From: JAWLBW01 sp041687475
GTDB taxonomy: Bacteria > J088 > JAWLBW01
Assembly (NCBI GenBank): GCA_041687475.1
Contig: JAWLBW010000019.1
Coordinates: 1-27,561 of the forward strand
Length of the DNA stretch: 27,561 nt
Direction of reading: 5' to 3'
The notes below the pieces were generated by a model. The model did no database searches. It had not been told where the DNA came from and worked only from the letters and a program-made list of their open reading frames with translations. The position numbers and the translations under genes were made by a program. Below are positions 21,920-27,561 of this stretch, piece after piece (within the stretch, counting starts at the first letter, position 1; each line of letters begins with the position of its first letter).

Positions 21920-23155
21920 TCAGACCTCGACCTGTGATGTGCCTTCGTCGGCTTTCGGTTCATCTGCGGGCGTACCGCCCAGGGTGTGGCGAATGCCCCG
22001 CACGGCCTGCCGCAGCCGGTGCTCGTTTTCGCAGAGGGCAAAGCGCACGTAATTGTCGCCGTATTCGCCGAAGCCGATGCCGGGCGAGACGGCTACCTTC
22101 GATTCCTTGAGCAGCAGCTTCGAAAATTCGAGTGAACCCAGCTTCTTGTACTCATCGGGAATTTCGGCCCAGACGAACATCGTGCCCTTGGGCTTTTCGA
22201 TGTTCCACCCGGCCTTGTTCAGGCCGTCGACCAGAACATCGCGGCGATGCTGATACATCTGCCTGATGTCCTCGACGCAGTCCTGGGGACCATTCAGGGC
22301 TATAATGCCCGCAATCTGCAGGGGCTGGTACATACCGTAATCGAAATAACTCTTGAGTTTGGCGAGGGCGCCGATGAGCTTGGGGTTGCCGACGCAGAAA
22401 CCGATGCGCCAGCCGGCCATGTTGTAGCTCTTCGACATGGAAAAGAACTCGACGGCGACGTCCTTGGCGCCCGGAACCTGCATGATGCTGGGCGCCTTAT
22501 AGCCGTCGTACACCAGGTCGGCGTAAGCCAGATCGTGAATGACCCAGATGTCGTGTTCGCGGGCGAAATCGACGATGCGCTGCATGAATTGCAGATCGAC
22601 CACCGCCGTCGTCGGGTTATGCGGAAACGAAATGACCAGCATCTTCGCCTTGCGGAAGGTGAGTTTCATGGCCATTTCCAGCTCTTCGATGAAGTCGCGG
22701 TCTTTTTCCATCGGAATGCCGATGACTTCACCGCCGGCAATGATCTGCGCGTAGGCGTGAATCGGGTAGCTCGGCGTGGGCACGAACACGATATCGCCGG
22801 GGGCGATGGTTGCCGTGGCCAGGTGTGCAAGCCCTTCCTTGGCGCCTATGGTGGCGATGGCCTCGGTGTCGGCGTCGATGGTCACGTCGTAACGACGGCG
22901 ATACCAGTCGCTTATGGCAAGGCGCAGCTTGTACACGCCGCGCGACACCGAATAGCGGTGGTTGCGCGGGTTGTCCATCGCTTCCTTGGCCTTTTCGATG
23001 ATATGGTGCGGCGTCGGCTGATCGGGGTTACCCATGCCGAGGTCGATGATATCCTCGCCGGCGCGACGGGCCTTTGCCTTGAGTTCGTTCACGATGGAGA
23101 ACACGTAGGGCGGCAGCCGCTTGATGCGATAAAACTCTTCGTTCAGATTGGGCAT
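21920..23155 (-). CDS. Class I aminotransferase, AlaC-like (alanine-type)
   Basis: The 411-aa PLP fold-type I enzyme begins EEFYRIKRLPPYVFSIVNELK, typical of the AlaC/LL-diaminopimelate-aminotransferase-like group. Other landmarks are DLGMGNPDQPTP, FPHNPTTAVVD (in place of the common NPNNPTG), HDLAYADLVYDGYKAPS, and FFSMSKSYNMAGWRIGF with K242 as the PLP lysine. Its precise substrate is not set by sequence: alanine/glutamate-pyruvate transamination is likely, and the position directly before hom suggests a link to aspartate-family synthesis, as in many proteobacteria and deltaproteobacteria (established pattern, not proof). The ATG at 23155 has a poor Shine-Dalgarno and lies 55 bp after lipA, so it is probably translated from the same transcript. 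Confidence 0.92.
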   Translation of the reverse strand: MPNLNEEFYRIKRLPPYVFSIVNELKAKARRAGEDIIDLGMGNPDQPTPHHIIEKAKEAMDNPRNHRYSVSRGVYKLRLAISDWYRRRYDVTIDADTEAIATIGAKEGLAHLATATIAPGDIVFVPTPSYPIHAYAQIIAGGEVIGIPMEKDRDFIEELEMAMKLTFRKAKMLVISFPHNPTTAVVDLQFMQRIVDFAREHDIWVIHDLAYADLVYDGYKAPSIMQVPGAKDVAVEFFSMSKSYNMAGWRIGFCVGNPKLIGALAKLKSYFDYGMYQPLQIAGIIALNGPQDCVEDIRQMYQHRRDVLVDGLNKAGWNIEKPKGTMFVWAEIPDEYKKLGSLEFSKLLLKESKVAVSPGIGFGEYGDNYVRFALCENEHRLRQAVRGIRHTLGGTPADEPKADEGTSQVEV

Positions 23156-23210
23156 GGGCGAAATGCGTCGGCGCGCATCAATCCTTTTTCCGGTTAGGGG
23201 TTCGGGGCGC

Positions 23211-24095
23211 TCAACGGGGGCCGTCGAGCAGCGCGGCCGCCTTGTCGGCTTCGTCGAGCACCATGTCGGCCAGGTACGACGAGCGCACATGCGTGCCGGC
23301 GGCGACCATGCCGAAGCCGCGCTTACGGCCTTCGTCCTTGTAAAAGGCGTAGGTCTCGTCGTCGACATATTCGAGCACGGGCAGGCTGTCGCGCGAGGGG
23401 CGCAGGTACTGGCCGATGGTGAGAATGTCGACCTCGTGGGCGCGCGCATCGTCCATCAGGGCGAGCACTTCGTCGCGGGTTTCGCCGTGACCGACCATGA
23501 TACCGGTTTTCGTGACGCGGGCGCCGAGTTCCTTGGCGCGCTTGAGCACTTCGAGGCTCTCTTCGTACACGGCGCCGGGACGCACCTTGCGATACAGCCG
23601 GGGCACGGTTTCCAGGTTGTGATTGAACACATCGGGCCGCGCCTCGATGACGAGGGGCAGGGCGAGCGGCTTGCGGCGAAAGTCGGGCGTAAGCACTTCG
23701 ATGCGGCATGCGGGCAGTTTTTCGCGCACCGCTTCGATGCAGGCGGCAAAGTGAGCCGCCCCCCCGTCGGGCAAATCGTCGCGATTCACCGAGGTAATGA
23801 CCACGTAGGTCAGCCCCATGTCGACGGCCGCGGCGGCCAGCTTCTCCGGCTCATGCGGGTCGAGGGTGAGCGGCTTGCCGCTCGTGACCGAGCAGAAGCG
23901 ACAACCGCGGGTGCATACGTCGCCCAGAATCATGAACGTCGCGGTCGGTCGCTTCCAACATTCTCCGATGTTGGGGCAGCGAGCTTCTTCGCAGACGGTA
24001 TGCAGGCGACCCTGATTCAGCGTTCGCTGAACCGACGACAGGTCACGTAAGTCAATTTTTTTGAGTACGCGAGCCGGTGCGCGCAGACTTTCCAT
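23211..24095 (-). CDS. lipA: Lipoyl synthase
   Basis: LipA is a radical-SAM enzyme that inserts two sulfur atoms into protein-bound octanoyl groups to form lipoyl cofactors of 2-oxoacid dehydrogenases and the glycine cleavage system. The 294-aa product has the auxiliary-cluster motif C35-x4-C40-x5-C46 (CEEARCPNIGEC), the radical-SAM motif C61-x3-C65-x2-C68 (CTRGCRFC), the GETRDEVLALMDDAR segment, and the C-terminal RSS motif (VRSSYLAD) that provides a serine ligand to the auxiliary cluster. All catalytic residues are therefore in place. lipB is not nearby. AAGGTG lies 4 nt before the ATG. It is the first gene of the lipA-aminotransferase-hom-thrC group. Confidence 0.97.
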   Translation of the reverse strand: MESLRAPARVLKKIDLRDLSSVQRTLNQGRLHTVCEEARCPNIGECWKRPTATFMILGDVCTRGCRFCSVTSGKPLTLDPHEPEKLAAAAVDMGLTYVVITSVNRDDLPDGGAAHFAACIEAVREKLPACRIEVLTPDFRRKPLALPLVIEARPDVFNHNLETVPRLYRKVRPGAVYEESLEVLKRAKELGARVTKTGIMVGHGETRDEVLALMDDARAHEVDILTIGQYLRPSRDSLPVLEYVDDETYAFYKDEGRKRGFGMVAAGTHVRSSYLADMVLDEADKAAALLDGPR

Positions 24096-24142
24096 GGCTC
24101 ACCTTGTTCCGGCGAAACGCCGTTCACCGAGTAGACCATCAG

Positions 24143-24170
24143 AGTATCATAGAGATCTTTGCACCCGCAA
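24143..24170 (-). promoter_or_regulatory. Candidate promoter of the lipA group
   Basis: On the minus strand TTGCGG (24170-24165) and GATACT (24148-24143) are 16 nt apart, with three and four of six matches. The predicted start is about 40 nt upstream of the lipA ATG. The divergent ppx promoter lies about 60 bp away on the other strand. Confidence 0.4.
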
Positions 24171-24227
24171 AAGCTACGCACGCCGATGAGCCCCTTCGCG
24201 GTCGGCGGTGGCAAGGGTGTTTCGGGT

Positions 24228-24256
24228 TTGAAGTCGCTGCCGTCACCTGCCATAAT
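24228..24256 (+). promoter_or_regulatory. Promoter of the ppx/gppA-guaB operon, leaderless geometry
   Basis: TTGAAG (24228-24233) and CATAAT (24251-24256) are exactly 17 nt apart and match four and five of six bases. The ATG of the next gene begins at 24262, 6 nt after the -10 box, so transcription is expected to start at or within one or two bases of the start codon. Confidence 0.65.
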
Positions 24257-24261
24257 TAACT

Positions 24262-25248
24262 ATGGGTCCCCCGCGATTCGCCTCTCTCGATCTGGGCACC
24301 AACACATTTCGCCTTCTCGTTGCCGAAGCCGCGTCGAAAGAACAGCATTCGACGAACGGCTTTCGTGTCTTGGCCATGCGCCGCACGATTACCCGTGCCG
24401 GCGGCGGCTTCACGCCCGAGCGCGGCATCGGCGACGAAGCCCGCGCGCGTATTCTCGAAGCCCTGCGCGACTTTCGACAAGTCATGGACGAGTACGGCGT
24501 TACCCGTTATCGCACGGCCGCGACCTCGGTCTTCCGGCGGGCGATGAACGCCGCCGGGGTGATCGACGAAGTCCGGCGCGAAACCGGTCTTGAAATAAAC
24601 ATTATCTCCGGCGACGAAGAGGCCGAACTCTCGGCTTCGGGCGTGCTTGCCGAAGTCGCGGTGCCCGAGCCGGCGCTGGTCTTCGACATCGGCGGCGGTT
24701 CGACCGAATACGTGCTGCGCGACGGCGGGCGCACGGTTTTCCGTCGCAGCCTTGAGATCGGGGTCGTGAGCCTGGCCGAAGAGGTTCTGCACGGCGACCC
24801 GCTCACGGCCGAACAGGTAGCCGAAGCGCGCCGGCGTATTCAAGACGCCCTGGCCGGCATTACGGCGCCCATTCGAGACGCCGTCGGCGGCCGCGCGCTC
24901 GCGCTCGTCGGCACGGCGGGCACGGTCAGCACATTGGCGGCGGTAGACCTGGCGCTGCCCGGTTACGACCGTGAACGTATCAACGGGCACCGCCTGCGCC
25001 GTTCAGACATTGAAGACAGTTACCATCTTTTCAGCCGACTGCCGCGCAGTGAGCGTGCCGCGGTCCCAGGCATGGAAAAGGGCCGCGAAGACATCATCGT
25101 GCCCGGCTGCCTGATTGCGCTTGACACCATGGACGCCTTCGGCTGCGAGTCGCTCGTGGCCGGCGAAGGCGGCCTGCTTGAAGGTTTGATGCATCATATG
25201 GTCGATGCCGGGGGCGTCGCCCAGGAATTGCGAGGAAAGATCCGATGA
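24262..25248 (+). CDS. Ppx/GppA family phosphatase
   Basis: The 328-aa protein has the ASKHA-fold (actin/hexokinase-type) signatures of exopolyphosphatase/guanosine pentaphosphatase: SLDLGTNTFRLLVAE (DLGTN at residues 10-14), RTAATSVFRRAMNA, IISGDEEAELSASG, FDIGGGSTEYVL, and VGTAGTVSTLAAV, then a short C-terminal part ending LEGLMHHMVD. The length fits the short, single-domain Ppx/GppA form, without the HD-type extension of longer enzymes. Family members hydrolyse polyphosphate or pppGpp; which one applies here is unknown. The ATG at 24262 has no Shine-Dalgarno and must be close to the real start because DLGTN begins at residue 10; the promoter lies just upstream, suggesting a leaderless message. 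It overlaps guaB by 4 bp. Confidence 0.92.
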   Translation: MGPPRFASLDLGTNTFRLLVAEAASKEQHSTNGFRVLAMRRTITRAGGGFTPERGIGDEARARILEALRDFRQVMDEYGVTRYRTAATSVFRRAMNAAGVIDEVRRETGLEINIISGDEEAELSASGVLAEVAVPEPALVFDIGGGSTEYVLRDGGRTVFRRSLEIGVVSLAEEVLHGDPLTAEQVAEARRRIQDALAGITAPIRDAVGGRALALVGTAGTVSTLAAVDLALPGYDRERINGHRLRRSDIEDSYHLFSRLPRSERAAVPGMEKGREDIIVPGCLIALDTMDAFGCESLVAGEGGLLEGLMHHMVDAGGVAQELRGKIR

Positions 25249-26711
25249 CCATGATCGAAGACCGCCTTATCGAAGGCCTTACTTTTGACGATATTCTGCT
25301 GCAGCCCGGACTCAGCGAAGTGCTGCCGCACGAAGCCGATATTCGAACCCGCCTCACCGCGCGCATTCACCTGAACATGCCCATTATAAGCGCGGCCATG
25401 GACACGGTTACCGAGAGTGCCACCGCCGTGGCCATGTCACAGAACGGCGGAATCGGCATTCTGCACAAGAACCTGACCATCGAAGAGCAGGCCCTTGAAG
25501 TCAAGCAGGTGAAGAAGAGCGAGAGCGGCATGATCGTGAACCCTGTCACGATCGACCCCGAAGCCAGGCTTTCCGACGCCCTGGCCATCATGGAGCAGCA
25601 CCGCATCTCCGGCGTGCCCGTGACCAAGGACGGCAAGCTGGTCGGCATTCTGACCAACCGCGACCTGCGATTCGAACGCAACATGGAGCGCAGGGTTTCC
25701 GAGGTCATGACCAAGGACGAGCTGATAACGGTATCGCCCGGCATCGACCTCGAAGAGGCCAAGGATATTCTGCACAAGCACCGTATCGAGAAACTGCTCG
25801 TGGTCGAGGGCAGCCGCCTCGTCGGCCTCATCACGATCAAGGACATCGAGAAGAAGATTCGCCATCCCCACGCCGTCATGGACGAGATGGGCCGCCTGCT
25901 CGTCGGCGCCGCCGTCGGGGTCGGACCCGACCGTGATGAACGCGTCGAAGCCCTTGTCAAGGCCGGCGTCGACGTCATCGTGGTCGATACGGCCCATGGT
26001 CACCACATCAACGTCATCAATTCGGTGCGTGAGATTCGCCGCGCCTACCCCGACCTGCAGGTCGTTGCCGGCAACATTGCCACGGCGCAGGCCGCCGAGG
26101 CCCTCATCGAAGCCGGGGCGCACGCCGTCAAGGTAGGCATCGGGCCCGGTTCCATCTGCACGACCCGCGTGGTCGCCGGCGTCGGCGTACCGCAGGTTAC
26201 CGCCATTCAGGAGGTGTCGCGGGTGGCGCGTCCGGCCGGTGTTCCGGTCATTGCCGACGGCGGCATCAAGTACTCGGGCGACGTGGTCAAGGCCATTGCC
26301 GCCGGCGCCGACGTGGTCATGATCGGCTCGCTGCTGGCCGGAACCGACGAAAGCCCCGGCGAAACCATTCTGTACCAGGGCCGCTCGTACAAGTCGTATC
26401 GCGGCATGGGCAGCATCGAGGCCATGCGCAAGGGCAGCAAGGACCGTTATTTCCAGTCGAACGTCAGCTCGACGGAAAAGCTCGTTCCCGAAGGTATCGA
26501 AGGCCGCGTGCCCGTACGGGGTCCCATCTCGAACACGGTGCACCAGCTTATCGGCGGCCTGCGGGCGGGCATGGGCTACACCGGTTCGCGCAACCTCGAA
26601 GACCTGCAGACCAAGGCCCGTTTCGTTCGCATCACCAGCGCCGGTCTGCGCGAAAGCCACGTGCACGACGTCATCATTACCAAGGAAGCGCCCAACTACC
26701 GCATCGAGTAG
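25245..26711 (+). CDS. guaB: Inosine-5'-monophosphate dehydrogenase
   Basis: GuaB oxidises IMP to XMP with NAD+, the rate-setting step to GMP. The 488-aa product has the standard bacterial length: an N-terminal part with LTFDDILL, tandem CBS domains (about residues 95-205), the barrel with VDTAHGHH (248-254), the catalytic loop GIGPGSICTTR with C305, the IMP-binding IADGGIKYSGDVVKA, and the flap YRGMGSIEAM. The start ATG overlaps the ppx stop in an ATGA, preceded by GAGGAA 7 nt upstream; an in-frame ATG follows at 25251. It pairs with a Ppx/GppA phosphatase gene, so a link to guanine/(p)ppGpp metabolism is possible (inference). The operon ends in a strong terminator; guaA is not here. Confidence 0.98.
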   Translation: MTMIEDRLIEGLTFDDILLQPGLSEVLPHEADIRTRLTARIHLNMPIISAAMDTVTESATAVAMSQNGGIGILHKNLTIEEQALEVKQVKKSESGMIVNPVTIDPEARLSDALAIMEQHRISGVPVTKDGKLVGILTNRDLRFERNMERRVSEVMTKDELITVSPGIDLEEAKDILHKHRIEKLLVVEGSRLVGLITIKDIEKKIRHPHAVMDEMGRLLVGAAVGVGPDRDERVEALVKAGVDVIVVDTAHGHHINVINSVREIRRAYPDLQVVAGNIATAQAAEALIEAGAHAVKVGIGPGSICTTRVVAGVGVPQVTAIQEVSRVARPAGVPVIADGGIKYSGDVVKAIAAGADVVMIGSLLAGTDESPGETILYQGRSYKSYRGMGSIEAMRKGSKDRYFQSNVSSTEKLVPEGIEGRVPVRGPISNTVHQLIGGLRAGMGYTGSRNLEDLQTKARFVRITSAGLRESHVHDVIITKEAPNYRIE

Positions 26712-26746
26712 TCGCTCCTCTTCTACATCGGGACTTTTTTTTCGAG

Positions 26747-26773
26747 AAAGGCGGCCTGCGGGTCGCCTTCTTT
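26747..26773 (+). terminator. Rho-independent terminator of the ppx-guaB operon (UGCG tetraloop)
   Basis: AAGGCGGCC (26748-26756) pairs with GGTCGCCTT (26761-26769), with one G-U wobble and a TGCG tetraloop closed by C-G, followed by CTTTCT. It lies about 35 bp after the guaB stop. Confidence 0.85.
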
Positions 26774-27060
26774 CTGACGAGGCTACCCAACCGGCTCGAC
26801 GGACGCATTCGAATCAGAACAGCTTCTCTGGTGGAAGCCTCGTTTGTGCCCCTGCCTGCGTTTGCGGCAGCTATCGAAACCGCTACCTTTATGTGGGAAA
26901 AGGCGAGGGCGCGAGGGCATGAGGCCGGGTATACAGGCTTCTACGGGGGAACTTCCCGTGTTTTCGAACGCCGTCTCGGGACGATACCTCGACGCAGCTC
27001 AAACCCACGTTTGGTGAAGCCTTCCACTTATAAATGTAACCTTGCTCTCGAAACGCTGAA
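26774..27060. other. Non-coding stretch after guaB
   Basis: About 290 bp with no supported gene, promoter or terminator. The few frames are short and give Arg/Ser-rich translations. It is bounded by the guaB terminator and by a REP-like element at 27064-27123. Confidence 0.5.
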
Positions 27061-27063
27061 CGC

Positions 27064-27123
27064 CTGCCGGAATCGCGGCGGCGAGCAAGACCGCTTCCAC
27101 CCGTTGAGGAATCGCCGCTCCTA
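27064..27123 (-). repeat. REP-like extragenic element with two half-sites
   Basis: On the minus strand the segment beginning GTAGGAGCGGCGATTCC, followed 7 nt later by a second half starting GTGGAAGCGG and ending CGCGATTCC, resembles the GTAGGAGCGG...CGCGATTC repeats known from proteobacterial genomes. The stop codon (TAG) of the gene that ends at 27121 lies inside the first half-site. Only one such element was seen in the window, so its repeat status is inferred from similarity. Confidence 0.4.
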
Positions 27124-27561
27124 CCCATTCTGCAGAGGCGCGTAGGCCGGCAGGCCGACCGGACGCGGTCGGACAACGTGTACGGGGTTGCCGCCGCACT
27201 CGGTAAAGCCGATGCCCCGATGGGTTTCGGCCTCGTAGGTGAAGCCGAAAAACGCCGCGCCGGGAAAGGGGCGCAGGGGGGCGCCGAAGCGGCGGGCACG
27301 GTAGCGCTCGTTGTCGACGCCGCCTTCCCATTCCCAGGGAAGGCCGTCGCGGGTTTCCAGCAGGCGAATCGTACTTGCCCGGCGCGGTTGCGAGCCTTCG
27401 TTTTCGGCGATGAAAGCCTTGAGCCCAATGCCCAGACCCAGCCATTGTCCCGCGAGCGCGGCGCGCAGGGTGCGCGGCGAGCCGTCGGCCCAGAGAACGT
27501 CCCAGTGCCAGCGGCCGAGGGGCAGCCAGTTCGGGGGCAGAAAGCTGTAGCCGCCGTGGGC
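27121..27561 (-). CDS. Unrecognised protein, C-terminal 146 residues (partial)
   Basis: The frame is open from the right window edge to a TAG at 27121-27123, giving 146 residues; the start lies outside. The visible part is rich in Trp, Gly and Pro (GGYSFLPPNWLPLGRWHWDV, then LAGQWLGLGIGLKAF and LPWEWEGG), ends AYAPLQNG, and has one cysteine near the end (ECGGNPVHVV). The strongly biased codon use and the contrast with the Arg-rich opposite frames support a real gene. The beta-rich, Trp-rich character suggests a carbohydrate- or lipid-handling beta-sandwich or lipocalin-like protein, but no family motif is recognised and I give no function. Confidence 0.65.
   Translation of the reverse strand, partial: AHGGYSFLPPNWLPLGRWHWDVLWADGSPRTLRAALAGQWLGLGIGLKAFIAENEGSQPRRASTIRLLETRDGLPWEWEGGVDNERYRARRFGAPLRPFPGAAFFGFTYEAETHRGIGFTECGGNPVHVVRPRPVGLPAYAPLQNG

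Noticed and set aside
23156..23210. Promoter or terminator between lipA and the aminotransferase gene
   Set aside because: The 55-bp gap shows no stem with a T run and no convincing -35/-10 pair, so co-transcription is simpler.
24017..24253. Minus-strand 78-codon frame overlapping the lipA start and the lipA/ppx intergenic region
   Set aside because: It runs out of frame into the lipA 5' end, has no good ribosome-binding site, and would cover both divergent promoters.

Overview
The window is a gene-dense stretch of chromosome with high G+C content. The organism is a Gram-negative, heterotrophic bacterium: it has BamA and LolD for outer-membrane protein and lipoprotein traffic, a lipoprotein with a lipobox, and complete-looking biosynthetic genes. 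The lolD-bamA pair, the aminotransferase-hom-thrC order, the pheA-hisC-tyrA-aroA order, a DUF4388/TPR/FHA protein and a CIRCE operator together suggest a proteobacterium in the wide sense, most like the former Deltaproteobacteria. This placement is inference from gene content, not from a marker-gene tree. There are no rRNA or tRNA genes, insertion sequences, phage genes or CRISPR arrays.

Layout. Positions 1-5959 are all on the minus strand: a GMC-type FAD oxidoreductase (cut by the window edge) with its exported gluconate-dehydrogenase-subunit-3-like partner; an unrecognised 186-aa protein; folK overlapping a class V aminotransferase; and a large DUF4388/TPR/FHA regulatory protein. A divergent intergenic region then leads into a plus-strand block: an orphan receiver-domain protein, the aromatic amino-acid operon pheA-hisC-tyrA-(small membrane protein)-aroA, and a second orphan receiver. 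Next is a minus-strand fmdB-type zinc-ribbon gene with a near-perfect HrcA/CIRCE heat-shock operator sitting on its promoter.

From 13277 the plus strand carries lolD-bamA-mbfA-like, joined by one-base TGATG overlaps, then an LhgO-like FAD oxidoreductase ending at a bidirectional terminator. A minus-strand block follows: an unrecognised lipoprotein, and the group lipA - alanine-type aminotransferase - hom - thrC. Last are the plus-strand pair ppx/gppA-guaB with its terminator, about 350 bp of non-coding DNA with a REP-like repeat, and the 3' part of an unrecognised minus-strand gene.

How the genes fit together. The pheA-hisC-tyrA-aroA cluster covers the late shikimate pathway to Phe and Tyr. 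The aminotransferase-hom-thrC cluster covers the aspartate-to-threonine branch and an amino-donor step. lipA makes lipoyl cofactor, folK serves folate and guaB serves GMP. The envelope block covers outer-membrane assembly and is coupled to a putative iron-handling membrane protein. I saw no clear new multi-gene system. The most notable signals are the CIRCE-controlled fmdB gene, the bamA/mbfA coupling with an altered ferritin-type motif, an unknown membrane protein inside the aromatic operon, a tandem 8-bp repeat nested in an inverted repeat after aroA, apparently leaderless starts, and the shared UNCG-tetraloop terminators.
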